DNA from: an uncultured Parolsenella sp.
GTDB lineage: Bacteria; Actinomycetota; Coriobacteriia; Coriobacteriales; Atopobiaceae
Direction of reading: 5' to 3'
Assembly (NCBI RefSeq): GCF_934660935.1
Contig: NZ_CAKUIH010000010.1
Coordinates: 6,204 to 70,203 of the forward strand
DNA: 64,000 nt
Part shown: positions 7,695 to 15,766 of the stretch, in pieces
Layout of the letters: each line of letters opens with the position of its first letter
Numbering within the stretch: position 1 is the stretch's first letter
The notes under the pieces: generated by a model
The model's input: the letters and a program-made list of their open reading frames with translations, nothing else
What the model was told of the DNA's origin: nothing
Database searches by the model: none
Made by a program: the position numbers and the translations under genes

Positions 7695-8684
7695 TTAATA
7701 TACGTCCGCGGCATTGGCGCCGGCAGTCGATCCGTCCTGAATCCCCGAGGTCACGCCCTCAATCCCAGAGGAGTCAGACTCTGACCCCTCGACGGTTCCG
7801 GCAGAAAGCGTGATGCCAGAAATCTGCGATGAATCCGTCAAGGGACTCAAACCGCCGAGCCACCTAGCACGAATAACGTCACCGACTCCATTAGAGGAGA
7901 TCTTGTCGAGGGCATCTTTGACCGCCATCTGAAGATCAGTGTTAGAAGTCATAACCCCAACGCCAATCATGGACGGGGCATTGATGGAGCCGGCAAAGGC
8001 GATGCCGTCATAGGAACCCGAGAGGAAGGCCCCCGAGAACGCGTCACAAAGCACGTAGTCAACAATGCCTTGGTCAAGCGCATCAAACGCGTCGTTCAAG
8101 TTCTGGAAATCCTGCTCCGTGGCGTTGAGGTCGCTGCGCTTGAGATACTGGGCAGAAGAGGAGCCCTCCTGGACGCCAATCCTCTTACTACGAAGGTCCA
8201 TGTTGGAGGCAACCGTCTCGTCACCCTTGTGGAAGAACCCAATCGCGTCTTCGGCATAGGAGCCAGCAACGGTCACGCTCGAACGGCCCGAGGTCTCACC
8301 CATGACGACGTCGCACTCAGAGCCAAGCGAGGAGGAAGCACTCGAAACGCTAACGAGCTTGACGGTAAGGCCGAGCTCGTCGCCGAGCGCATACGCCATG
8401 TCCACGTCATAGCCCTGGTAAGAGCCAGCCTGGTCAGTCATGCACATGGGAGCCGAAGAAGAACGGTTGAGACCAACCGTGAGGACGCCGTCCTCGAGAA
8501 CGGACGGAGAGGAAACGGCCGGCGTAGCAGCGGCAGCGCGCTGAGATCGGGCCTCTTCGACCGTGGGAGAGGCAAAGGCGTCGCCGAGCGCCTCGAGCGG
8601 GTTAGAGCAGCCAGCAAGGGCAACGGTGCAAGCCACCGCAAGCAGGGAGGCGAGGACGGGCTTAGCCGCCAACGAGCGTTTCAT
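7695..8684 (-). CDS. Amino-acid-type ABC transporter substrate-binding lipoprotein, orphan
   Basis: A 329-aa protein with a lipoprotein signal (Lys/Arg N-terminus, hydrophobic core, lipobox LAGC) followed by a family-3 solute-binding domain: GVLTVGLNRSSSAPMC, YQGYDVDMAYALGDELGL, RIGVQEGSSSAQYL and VDYVLCDAFSG. The C-terminal 40 residues are Ser/Gly/Asp-rich and look disordered. No permease or ATPase gene is adjacent, so it either uses a transporter elsewhere or acts as a sensor. ATG 8684 has GAGGAG 5 nt upstream. It sits behind a long, hairpin-rich leader (8685-9073) that probably controls it. Confidence 0.88.
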   Translation of the reverse strand: MKRSLAAKPVLASLLAVACTVALAGCSNPLEALGDAFASPTVEEARSQRAAAATPAVSSPSVLEDGVLTVGLNRSSSAPMCMTDQAGSYQGYDVDMAYALGDELGLTVKLVSVSSASSSLGSECDVVMGETSGRSSVTVAGSYAEDAIGFFHKGDETVASNMDLRSKRIGVQEGSSSAQYLKRSDLNATEQDFQNLNDAFDALDQGIVDYVLCDAFSGAFLSGSYDGIAFAGSINAPSMIGVGVMTSNTDLQMAVKDALDKISSNGVGDVIRARWLGGLSPLTDSSQISGITLSAGTVEGSESDSSGIEGVTSGIQDGSTAGANAADVY

Positions 8685-9073
8685 CGAGTCTCCTCGTATC
8701 TCGGGCGCGAGCGCCCACTGGGCCGGCACGTGCCGGAAGTTGTCAGTGGTCTCAGACAGCTGACCTGGTATTTGACCCCACACTCGCGCACTGGAGCGTT
8801 TGCTTTGGACGCCGCGGCATCCGCCACTCGTGACCCTCTCGCCCGCGGAGCTTTAGCCCCTCATCTAACGAACGGTGCGGCTTACTTCTAGGACGAGCCA
8901 TGATCGCCAACCCGCGCACGGACTGACTTACGTGGATCCCTTTGCCCTCGTCTGGCATGGACTTGGGACGGCCGCGGGCGCGTGCCCGCAGGGACAGACG
9001 AACGCGCTGGCCACCTTTGGCTCGCATCGTATCGGCTGGCCCACCGGCCCGCAACCACAGACCTGAATGAGAC
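8685..9073 (-). promoter_or_regulatory. About 390-nt structured 5' leader of the orphan substrate-binding protein
   Basis: No coding gene is apparent between 8685 and 9128. A good -10 lies at 9080-9085, which would give an mRNA starting near 9073 with a very long untranslated leader. It contains several strong self-complementary elements: the palindrome CCGGCACGTGCCGG (8723-8736), the hairpin GGGCGC/GCGCCC (8703-8716) immediately before the Shine-Dalgarno at 8690-8695, and a GCGGGC/GCCCGC hairpin near 8975-8990. This suggests a cis-acting RNA controlling translation. I could not match it to T-box, SAM, lysine, glycine or M-box consensus elements. Confidence 0.4.
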
Positions 9074-9079
9074 TTTCGC

Positions 9080-9085
9080 ATTATA
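9080..9085 (-). promoter_or_regulatory. Putative -10 box (TATAAT) for the substrate-binding protein gene
   Basis: On the minus strand the sequence GCTGCTATAATGCG contains a perfect TATAAT. The -35 region about 17 nt upstream is poor (CAGTCT), so recognition may rely on other features. No other promoter-like sequence was seen before the gene at 8684. Confidence 0.45.
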
Positions 9086-9128
9086 GCAGCTTAGGCATGG
9101 TGAGACTGTGAATTCACCTCCCAGGACC

Positions 9129-9860
9129 TCACCACGAGCGCGCGAGGGCGCAAGCGGTGACATCCGCCGCTCCGGCTTCAAGCAGGCAGCGCGTGTAAGC
9201 GCGAACCGTCGTGCCGGTCGTGAGGACGTCATCGACGAGCAGCAGGGAGCAACCCGCAACGTCCTCGATAACCATAACGCCGCTCTCGAGGTTTGCCTTT
9301 CTCCCCTCGCGACCGAGCTTACGTTGGTCCTTGGCGTCCTCGCGCGCGAGAACGTCTGCCAACGGCAAGTCGAGAAAGAGGGCGAGGAACCTCGCGATCG
9401 CCTCCATATGGTCAAAGCCCCTGCGCCGGAACGCCTCGGGCGTCGCCGGCACAAAGCAGATGGCATCCGTTTCGCTCGGGTCAAAGCGGGGCGAGCCATC
9501 AATGGCGGGTAGGGTTGCCGCCTCGTCAAGAGACGTCGCGATTATCGCGGCGATAACCGCGGCAAGGCGCCTCTCCCCCGCATCCTTGTGAGCAACGGCC
9601 AGCGCGCGACCGGCGCCCTCGAGCGGCAAGGCGCAGACGCACGAGCGAGCTTCCCATCCTCCGCCTTGAGGCAAGTCACACTCCGTACAAGTGAGCCGAC
9701 CAAAGGGAGCCCCGCAGTTCGGGCACGCGAGGCGTTGTTCGATCCACGGGAGAGAGTTCCGGCACGACTCGCAGAGTAACTCCCCCGGCTCATCGCAAAC
9801 GACGCAGCGCGTCGGCCAGATAACCTCCATGGCGGCACTACAAACAGATCCCAAATGCAC
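9129..9860 (-). CDS. comF: ComF family phosphoribosyltransferase-like protein
   Basis: A 243-aa protein. The N-terminal zinc-finger-like segment has CVVCDEPGELLCESC and CPNCGAPFGRLTCTEC. The C-terminal phosphoribosyltransferase fold has the PRPP loop LLLVDDVLTTGTT and the FVPATPEAFRRRGFDHMEAIA region. ComF proteins act in competence-type DNA uptake or DNA metabolism in the cytoplasm; the exact reaction is unknown. GTG 9860 is chosen as the start because GGAGGGG lies 5 nt upstream; the only other upstream start is a TTG without a ribosome-binding site. That Shine-Dalgarno is part of a perfect 10-bp hairpin, suggesting translational control. Confidence 0.85.
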   Translation of the reverse strand: MHLGSVCSAAMEVIWPTRCVVCDEPGELLCESCRNSLPWIEQRLACPNCGAPFGRLTCTECDLPQGGGWEARSCVCALPLEGAGRALAVAHKDAGERRLAAVIAAIIATSLDEAATLPAIDGSPRFDPSETDAICFVPATPEAFRRRGFDHMEAIARFLALFLDLPLADVLAREDAKDQRKLGREGRKANLESGVMVIEDVAGCSLLLVDDVLTTGTTVRAYTRCLLEAGAADVTACALARSW

Positions 9861-9912
9861 AGAATCCCCTCCATGCAAGCACGAAGGGGATTCTCGGTGA
9901 CAACAATTTTAT
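9861..9912 (-). promoter_or_regulatory. comF promoter (-10) and RBS-sequestering hairpin
   Basis: AGAATCCCCT (9861-9870) is perfectly complementary to AGGGGATTCT (9885-9894) with a 14-nt loop. On the mRNA the 3' arm contains most of the comF Shine-Dalgarno, and the GTG start immediately follows the stem. A TAAAAT -10-like box (9906-9911) would place the transcript start only a few nucleotides upstream of the stem, so the hairpin would form the whole 5' leader. The hairpin is seen in sequence; its regulatory role is inferred. Confidence 0.45.
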
Positions 9913-9985
9913 CGCTCTTGCGCGAGGAGAGCCTCGGCCATAATCAGCCTTGCTCCAGGCTCGACGCCAATGTCAGGAGCATGGG

Positions 9986-11062
9986 CTAGTTCTTCGCCGC
10001 CAAGCGAATCAACTGGTCGAGGACGCCTGAAAGCTCGCGGCCAGACGCCTTCATCATCTCAGGGAATCGCGAATAGCGCGTAAGTCCCGGAATGGAGTTG
10101 ACCTCGTTGAAGACGACCTCGTGCTCGGGCGTCACGAAGAGATCGACGCGCGCAAATCCGGAGCAGCACAGGGCCTCGTACACGGCGAAGCCCGTCTTGC
10201 GAACGAGCGCCATATCCTCATCCGAGATCTGTGCCGGGCAGCGAAGCGACGAGTTCTGAGAGGAAGCCGAGGCACCTGCAGTTTGGTCCTGGTGAATATG
10301 GAAGAACCCGCCATCCGAGACGACGGTCTCGTCCACGACGCCCATCTCGAGGCCCGACGTCGCGTCGCCGATCACGGCGCACCCAACCTCGGTGCCGACG
10401 ATGGCCTCCTCAACGGAGACCTTGGGATCCAGCGAAAAAGCGAGTTCGAGAGCGCGAGCCATCTCGTTCTCATCGGCGACCTTAGAGACTCCGTAGGAAG
10501 AGCCTCCTCGCGTGGGCTTTACGAACACGGGATAGCCACCGCATGCGCTAACGGCAGCCTCCACATCCGCAGCGCTTGCGCCGCGATAGAGGACCTCGCA
10601 CTTGGGAACGCGAACGCCCGCGCTCGCGGCCAGGCGATGCGAGACGTCCTTATCCATGCAGACGGCGCTCGAGAGGACCCCACAGCCGACATACGGCACG
10701 CCAGCGCTCTCAAGAAGCGCCTGCGTAACGCCATCCTCCCCGCCCTGACCATGAAGCACCGGGAGCGCAACGTCCACATCGAGACGGGTCAGGGTTCCGT
10801 TTGCCTCATGGCGACAGAGCCCGCCGCCGGGAACAACAACCACGGGGCACACGTCGTGCGCGGTCCATGCGTCGCCCTCGTCAACATCATCGAGGACGCC
10901 CGTGTAGTTAAGCCATTCGCCATCACGCGTGATGCCGACGAGCGTAAGGTCATATTCAAGGCCCGACAGCTCGTGCAGGACGTTATTGGCCGAACGAAGC
11001 GAAATATCGTGCTCGGACGAAGTGCCGCCAAAGAGAACGGCGACATGAAGGGTGCCTTCCAT
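9986..11062 (-). CDS. ddl: D-alanine--D-alanine/D-lactate ligase family protein with VanA-like omega loop
   Basis: A 358-aa ATP-grasp ligase with all family motifs: LFGGTSSEHDISLRSA (1-25), LHGQGGEDG (104-111), VKPTRGGSSYGVSKV (181-195), EVGCAVIG (225-232) and FNEVNSIPGLTRYSRFPEM near the C-terminus. It joins two D-Ala (or D-Ala and another acid) for peptidoglycan precursors. The omega loop reads FFHIHQD (253-259) with His257 where VanA/VanB have FRIHQE and where ordinary Ddl has a Tyr (KY). In VanA that His favours D-lactate. No vanH or vanX is adjacent. ATG 11062 has GGGAG 6 nt upstream. Confidence 0.88.
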   Translation of the reverse strand: MEGTLHVAVLFGGTSSEHDISLRSANNVLHELSGLEYDLTLVGITRDGEWLNYTGVLDDVDEGDAWTAHDVCPVVVVPGGGLCRHEANGTLTRLDVDVALPVLHGQGGEDGVTQALLESAGVPYVGCGVLSSAVCMDKDVSHRLAASAGVRVPKCEVLYRGASAADVEAAVSACGGYPVFVKPTRGGSSYGVSKVADENEMARALELAFSLDPKVSVEEAIVGTEVGCAVIGDATSGLEMGVVDETVVSDGGFFHIHQDQTAGASASSQNSSLRCPAQISDEDMALVRKTGFAVYEALCCSGFARVDLFVTPEHEVVFNEVNSIPGLTRYSRFPEMMKASGRELSGVLDQLIRLAAKN

Positions 11063-11080
11063 GTGACTCCCATCTGACAC

Positions 11081-11094
11081 GTGGCAATTGCCAC
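11081..11094. promoter_or_regulatory. 14-bp perfect palindrome upstream of ddl
   Basis: GTGGCAATTGCCAC is a perfect palindrome centred 26 nt upstream of the ddl start codon, in the 108-nt gap to tatD. It has no T-tract and its stem has no loop, so an operator for a dimeric regulator is more likely than a terminator. The regulator is unknown. Confidence 0.35.
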
Positions 11095-11170
11095 TCAAGC
11101 GACTTCATATCAAACAGCGCCGCGGCCCGCTTACGTGGGGCGCGACGGACGGTAAATCATCGAAGATAGG

Positions 11171-12223
11171 TTAGCTCAGTCGGAAGAGCGCGCAAGCGTT
11201 ATTCCACAGGGCGCGATACGTTTCCTCGCGCGAAGAAACGCCGGACTCCGCACGAACGTCGGCGACGCAGGCAGCTTGATAAGCAACCATCGCGGGCTCG
11301 CATTCCTCCCCACGGAGCGGGACGGGAGCCATATAGGGACAATCCGTCTCCGAGAGAAGCTGGTCGAGCGGGACCTTCGCGGCGGCCGCACGAATGTCGT
11401 CGCTCTTGCCAAAGGTAACAGCGCCACCAAAGGCAATCGAGCAACCAAGCCCTATGAATAGATTGGCGACTTCCGGGCCCGACGTGAAGCAGTGGATGTC
11501 GCAGCCAGCGGCGGGCACGCCCATCTCGCGGAGAACCTGCGCCGCCAACGCATGTGCGGAGGCGTCAGGGTCATCCGACGCGCTCCTGAGGTGCAGCTCG
11601 ACGGGTAAATCTAGCTCATGGGCAATGGCAAGCTGACGTCTGAAGGCAACAAGCTGAGTCTCGACATCGACCTCGTTATAGGGGCCGAAGTCGAGGCCAA
11701 TCTCGCCAACGCCAACGCAACGCTCCCCCGCAAGCAGCTCACGCATGCGAGCCTCGACCGCGTCATCGAAATATGGCGCGTTATACGGATGAGAGCCAGC
11801 AACGAATCGCAGGTCAAGAGGCAACTCTGGCGCAGCGAGCGGCAGCGGCTCATAGCCAGGAAACGCGGGCGGCACCAGCCCGGCATCCGCAAACTCCGCC
11901 ATAAGCGGCATGGCGAGACCGTATGCCTCGTCGAGAAACGACAGTAGATCCTCAGGACTACGACGAGGGGCAGGATCATCCTCGATGCAGCCACAGTCAT
12001 CGAAAGGATCGAGCGGAACCACAAGCAGGCGCACGCCCGCAAGCGCCGCACGCGCAAGCGCAAGGGCCGGGTCGTGGCTCTTGAGCACCGTCAGGTGCCC
12101 ATGAGTGTCAGCAAGAGGGGCGAGTGGCATCGGAAACTCGCGTGCCTTACCCTTCTTCGTATGAAAGAGCATGCCATCTTCGAGCGTGAGGGCATCAGCG
12201 TTGAGCAGGACGGCGTGGCTCAT
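11171..12223 (-). CDS. tatD: TatD family metal-dependent hydrolase/nuclease
   Basis: A 350-aa TIM-barrel hydrolase, longer than typical TatD (about 260 aa) because of an N-terminal extension of about 35 residues and an insert near 70-125. Metal and catalytic residues are visible: DTHGHL (HxH), GEIGLDFG (Glu), VELHLRS (His), DIHCFTSG (His) and SETDCPY (Asp). TatD proteins act as 3'-5' exonucleases or deoxyribonucleases. The ATG overlaps the rsmA stop by 4 nt (ATGA), showing translational coupling. The order metG-rsmA-tatD or the reverse is a common bacterial arrangement, which supports the call. Confidence 0.88.
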   Translation of the reverse strand: MSHAVLLNADALTLEDGMLFHTKKGKAREFPMPLAPLADTHGHLTVLKSHDPALALARAALAGVRLLVVPLDPFDDCGCIEDDPAPRRSPEDLLSFLDEAYGLAMPLMAEFADAGLVPPAFPGYEPLPLAAPELPLDLRFVAGSHPYNAPYFDDAVEARMRELLAGERCVGVGEIGLDFGPYNEVDVETQLVAFRRQLAIAHELDLPVELHLRSASDDPDASAHALAAQVLREMGVPAAGCDIHCFTSGPEVANLFIGLGCSIAFGGAVTFGKSDDIRAAAAKVPLDQLLSETDCPYMAPVPLRGEECEPAMVAYQAACVADVRAESGVSSREETYRALWNNACALFRLS

Positions 12224-13107
12224 CGAGCTTCGCTCTCCCCCGCGGAGGGCACAGATTGGGCAAGCGCGGCAGTCAGGCGAACGAAATCTGCCGTCGAGAG
12301 GGTCTCCGCACGCGCGCTCGGCTCCACGCCGGCGACCGGGAACGACTCGTCGAGCACGGCCTTGTCGAACCCGTTCGAACCCATGGAGTTGCGGATGGTC
12401 TTCCTACGCTGTCCAAAGGCGGCGTCGATCACGCGAGAGACCGCCTCGGCATCAATTCCGTCAGGAAGCTCGATACCCCCGCGATCGATACGCACGACGG
12501 CGGAATCCACGTGCGGCGCCGGCATGAAGCAACGCGGCGGAACCTCGAAGCGACCAGTCACGCGGCCATAAAGCCCGAGTTTGGCCGTATAGCCGCCATA
12601 GGTGCGGTTGCCCGGGGCCGCCGCGATGCGATCAGCGACCTCCTTCTGCACCATGACGGCGGCGCGCTGGAGGGCGGGCATCGTCTGGAAGAACTGGAGG
12701 ATGATCGTAGCGGCGACGTTATAGGGAAGGTTCGCGACGAATACCGTGGGCTCGCCACCGGCAGCCTCGGCAATCTCCGCCGGTGCCACCTTGAGCGCGT
12801 CGCCCATGATGAAGGCGAAGCCATCGTGTTCCTCCGCATGGGCCTCGAGAACGGGCTCGAGCTCGGGATCAGCCTCCACGGAGACAACGCGCGAAGCCTC
12901 GCTCAAGAGCGCGAGCGTGAGGGTGCCAATGCCAGGACCGACCTCGAGCACGCGCTCGCTGCCATCCAGCTCGGCGAGAGACATGATGCGCTCGATCACG
13001 TGATTGTCGATAAGGAAGTTCTGCCCCAGGCGATGCTTGGTCGCCAGGCCAAACTCCTCCAGCAGGCCCCTCGTAGCGGCCGGGCTTGCAAGCGGGGATG
13101 TGGTCAT
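12220..13107 (-). CDS. rsmA: 16S rRNA (adenine1518-N6/adenine1519-N6)-dimethyltransferase
   Basis: A 295-aa KsgA/Dim1 enzyme that dimethylates two adenines of helix 45 of 16S rRNA with SAM. KHRLGQNFLIDNHVIERI is the diagnostic N-terminus, VLEVGPGIGTLTLAL is SAM motif I, and VFVANLPYNVAATII contains the catalytic NLPY motif. The C-terminal helical domain ends the protein. ATG 13107 is preferred over TTG 13119. It lies between metG (upstream) and tatD (4-nt overlap downstream). Confidence 0.95.
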   Translation of the reverse strand: MTTSPLASPAATRGLLEEFGLATKHRLGQNFLIDNHVIERIMSLAELDGSERVLEVGPGIGTLTLALLSEASRVVSVEADPELEPVLEAHAEEHDGFAFIMGDALKVAPAEIAEAAGGEPTVFVANLPYNVAATIILQFFQTMPALQRAAVMVQKEVADRIAAAPGNRTYGGYTAKLGLYGRVTGRFEVPPRCFMPAPHVDSAVVRIDRGGIELPDGIDAEAVSRVIDAAFGQRRKTIRNSMGSNGFDKAVLDESFPVAGVEPSARAETLSTADFVRLTAALAQSVPSAGESEAR

Positions 13108-13125
13108 TTGACCGTCCAATCAAAA

Positions 13126-13165
13126 GAGCACCCGCGGCCGCCAGGGCAAACCGGGCGGCCGCGGG
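13126..13165 (-). terminator. GC-rich hairpin between metG and rsmA
   Basis: CCCGCGGCCGCC (13131-13142) pairs with GGCGGCCGCGGG (13154-13165), a perfect 12-bp stem. On the minus strand it is followed by TGCTCTTTTG, a short T-run, so it may be a partial terminator or attenuator within the metG-rsmA-tatD operon. Confidence 0.5.
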
Positions 13166-13185
13166 CACAGCGTCAAAGAGCTAGA

Positions 13186-14799
13186 TTACTTGTCCTCGTC
13201 GAGCTTGAGGCGCGGGAAGAGGGCCTCGCCCTTCTCGACGGGAGCACCACCGGCCAGGCCGCCCCAGGCGCAAGCGCCGGCGAGGTCATCGGTTCCGGCC
13301 TCAGACTCGGCACCGATACGGCGAAGGGCCTCGGCGCTGGTCTCGGGCATGAAGGGCGCAAGCAGGTGCGCGGAGATGCGGATGGCCTCGAGCAGGTTGT
13401 AGATCACGAAGGCGAGCTCGTCAGCCTTGGCGGAATCCTTGGCGAGGCTCCAGGGCTCGGAGTCCTCGATGTAGTGGTTTGCCGCGTGGACGAGCGCCAT
13501 GACCTCGTCCTTAGCGCCGGCGTAGTCGAAGACGTCCATGCGCGCGGAGTAGCGCTCGAAGATGCCTTCTGCAACCTCGGCGAGCGGGTTGGCGAAGGCG
13601 TCGGCGCTCGCAGGCTTGGCAGGAGCGCAGCCGTCGAAGTACTTCACGCTCATGTTGGCAGAGCGGCTAATGAGGTTACCCCAGCTATTCGCGAGGTCAG
13701 CGTTGTAGACCTGCTCCATACGCTCGAAGCTGATAGCTCCATCCGTGCCAGGCACGACGTCGGTCATGAAGTAGTAGCGATAGCCCTCGACGCCGAGAAG
13801 GTCGATGACCTCGTGCGGGGCGATGGCGTTGCCGCGGCTCTTGGACATCTTCTCGGCCTTGCCGGTCTCCGAGTTGCGGACCGTGAGGAAGCCGTGGGCA
13901 AAGACGTGCTCGGGAAGGGCCTCGTCAATGGCCATGAGCATGGCAGGCCAGATCACGCAGTGGAAGCGAATGATGTCCTTGCCAACGATGTGCGTGTTCG
14001 CGGGCCAACGGTAGGCAAACTCGGCCTTCGCCTCGGGGGTATCGACGCCGTAGCCGACAGACGTCATGTAGTTGAGGAGGGCATCGAACCAAACGTAGGT
14101 GACGTGACCGTCATCGAACGGAACGGGGATGCCCCAGTCGAAGCTCGTGCGGGAGACGGAGAGGTCATTCAGACCGCCCTCGACGAAGCTGCGCACCTCG
14201 TTCATGCGGAAGTCCGGCTGGACGAAGTCAGGGTGCTCGTCATAGAGCTTGAGGAGGCGATCCTGGAACGCGGAGAGCTTGAAGAAGTAGCTCTCCTCCT
14301 TCACGCGCTCAAGCGGGCGATGGCAATCCGGGCAGAGGTGGGCGCCGGGTGTGCCGTTCTCCTCGTCGCCCTTCTCGACCTGGGTCTCGGTGTAATAGGT
14401 CTCATCGGGCACGCAGTACCAACCGTCATAGCTGCCCTTGTAGAGATAGCCAGACTCCTTCATGCGCTCCCAGAGGTACTGCACGGCCTTGTACTGACGC
14501 GGCTCGGTGGTGCGGATGAAATCGTCGTTGGAAATCTCGAGCTTCTGCCAGAGATCCTTGAAGTGCGGGGCCTGGGAGTCGGTCCACTCCTGCGGGGTCA
14601 TGCCGTGCTTCTCGGCGGCCTCGGCCACCTTCTCGCCGTGCTCGTCCATGCCGGTTAGGAACTTGACGTTATAGCCGGCAGCGCGGCGGTAACGAGCCTG
14701 GACGTCAGCCAGGATGGTGGAGTACGCGGTGCCGAGGTGCGGGTCGGCGTTGACGTAGTAGATGGGGGTGGTGACGAAGTACGAGGGCTTGTCTGCCAT
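13186..14799 (-). CDS. metG: Methionyl-tRNA synthetase
   Basis: A class I aminoacyl-tRNA synthetase of 537 aa that charges tRNA-Met. PIYYVNADPHLGTAYST carries the HLGTAY version of the HIGH motif, MDEHGEKVAEAAEKHGM follows, and KMSKSRGN is the ATP-binding KMSKS loop. A single zinc-like segment, LCPDCHRP, is seen near 180. The short length means there is no C-terminal EMAP-type tRNA-binding domain. The last residues are Lys/Asp-rich. A possible -10 (TACAAT) for the gene lies at 14867-14872 on the minus strand. rsmA and tatD follow on the same strand. Confidence 0.95.
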   Translation of the reverse strand: MADKPSYFVTTPIYYVNADPHLGTAYSTILADVQARYRRAAGYNVKFLTGMDEHGEKVAEAAEKHGMTPQEWTDSQAPHFKDLWQKLEISNDDFIRTTEPRQYKAVQYLWERMKESGYLYKGSYDGWYCVPDETYYTETQVEKGDEENGTPGAHLCPDCHRPLERVKEESYFFKLSAFQDRLLKLYDEHPDFVQPDFRMNEVRSFVEGGLNDLSVSRTSFDWGIPVPFDDGHVTYVWFDALLNYMTSVGYGVDTPEAKAEFAYRWPANTHIVGKDIIRFHCVIWPAMLMAIDEALPEHVFAHGFLTVRNSETGKAEKMSKSRGNAIAPHEVIDLLGVEGYRYYFMTDVVPGTDGAISFERMEQVYNADLANSWGNLISRSANMSVKYFDGCAPAKPASADAFANPLAEVAEGIFERYSARMDVFDYAGAKDEVMALVHAANHYIEDSEPWSLAKDSAKADELAFVIYNLLEAIRISAHLLAPFMPETSAEALRRIGAESEAGTDDLAGACAWGGLAGGAPVEKGEALFPRLKLDEDK

Positions 14800-15169
14800 A
14801 TGTGGAACCTCTTCTTAGGACGTGCGCCGGCAAATGGGCCGGCCGCAGGCGAATGAGCCGCGTGACATTGTATCGCGAGAGCGCCGGCGCGCGGCCCGAG
14901 AGCGCAAGGGCCATTTCGTGGTCCATAGGTATCGCGAATCGAGGCATTGTTGGGACCAAAGTCCCACGTTTCCAGAGCTCATCCCGGGTGCGAGCGGGTA
15001 CGAGATACTTGAAGAGAGGTTTTACCCCGGACTCGCATTCCAGCCCGTGGATCGGAGCGATGCTTCCGGGATGGACGGCGGCGACGGCACAAGTCGGAGC
15101 CGAAACGGCAGCTGCGGAGCCAGGCGCACCGAGCGCCCTCCCGTTGCCACCAGAGCAAAGGAGGACACC
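14800..15169. other. Divergent intergenic region metG / lipoprotein
   Basis: 370 nt without a convincing gene. It holds a possible metG -10 (14867-14872, TACAAT on the minus strand) and a small perfect hairpin TGGGAC-CAAA-GTCCCA (about 14949-14964). No T-box consensus (GGTGG-N-ACCGCG) is present upstream of metG. Confidence 0.4.
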
Positions 15170-15712
15170 ATGAAGAAAAGAGCTCTCGCGATTCTCGCCC
15201 TGGCCCTTAGCCTCTTTGCCGCCCTTGCCCTCGTTGGCTGCGGTGGCGGCAACAAGGATATGAGGACAGACTACGGCTGGCTCAAGCTGCAGGTTCCCGA
15301 GGATGCCGTGCTTAACCCAGTTGCTGGCGACACCGCGAACAAAGTCCAGTTCAAGTTCAACAATGAAAATGCCGACCGCATCTACTTCAGTTTCGAAGAG
15401 GGAATGACAGTCGAAGAGCACGTCGAGTACGAGGGAAAGTGGCATGACCTGTTCGACTGGACCGTCGAGGGTCCGGTCACGTTTGGCGACAAGACGTACA
15501 CGGCCGCCTACTTCACGCACACCGGCGGCACGACCTACGAGTACTTCACCAAGGTTGATGGGGGCAGCGTATACATCAGCATCGATAACGTCGAAGACCA
15601 CGCCGAGGGCGTTGAAACCGTGCTCAGCACCCTCGAGTTCGCAGAGGACGTCCCGAACGCCATTCGCGAGGCGCGCGAGGTCAAGCTCGACGACATCGAA
15701 ATCGTACGCTAG
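15170..15712 (+). CDS. Lipoprotein of unknown function
   Basis: A 180-aa protein with a clear lipoprotein signal: MKKRALAILALAL start, hydrophobic core and lipobox LVGC followed by GGG. The mature part is acidic and predicted mostly beta, with Tyr-rich strands (TYTAAYFTHTGGTTYEYF). I do not recognise the family. The start is certain: AAAGGAGG lies 5 nt before the ATG. It is 54 nt upstream of a second lipoprotein gene on the same strand and probably shares its transcript, ending at the terminator near 16.73-16.78 kb. Confidence 0.8.
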   Translation: MKKRALAILALALSLFAALALVGCGGGNKDMRTDYGWLKLQVPEDAVLNPVAGDTANKVQFKFNNENADRIYFSFEEGMTVEEHVEYEGKWHDLFDWTVEGPVTFGDKTYTAAYFTHTGGTTYEYFTKVDGGSVYISIDNVEDHAEGVETVLSTLEFAEDVPNAIREAREVKLDDIEIVR

Positions 15713-15766
15713 CCACCTGCTCGACAGCTCACCGATAAGCCGATGCAGCGAGAGAAAGGAAGCGAC

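Noticed and set aside
8761..8870. Possible T-box or S-box antiterminator (TGGCGGATGCCGCGG, GGGTCAAATACC)
   Set aside because: The resemblance to GGTGG-N-ACCGCG and to S-box loops is partial and core invariant positions do not match; kept only as an unclassified leader.
12256..14658. Very long open frame on the plus strand opposite rsmA and metG
   Set aside because: It is antisense to two unmistakable genes and its translation is Arg/His/Asp-rich without domains, an artefact of high-GC codon use.
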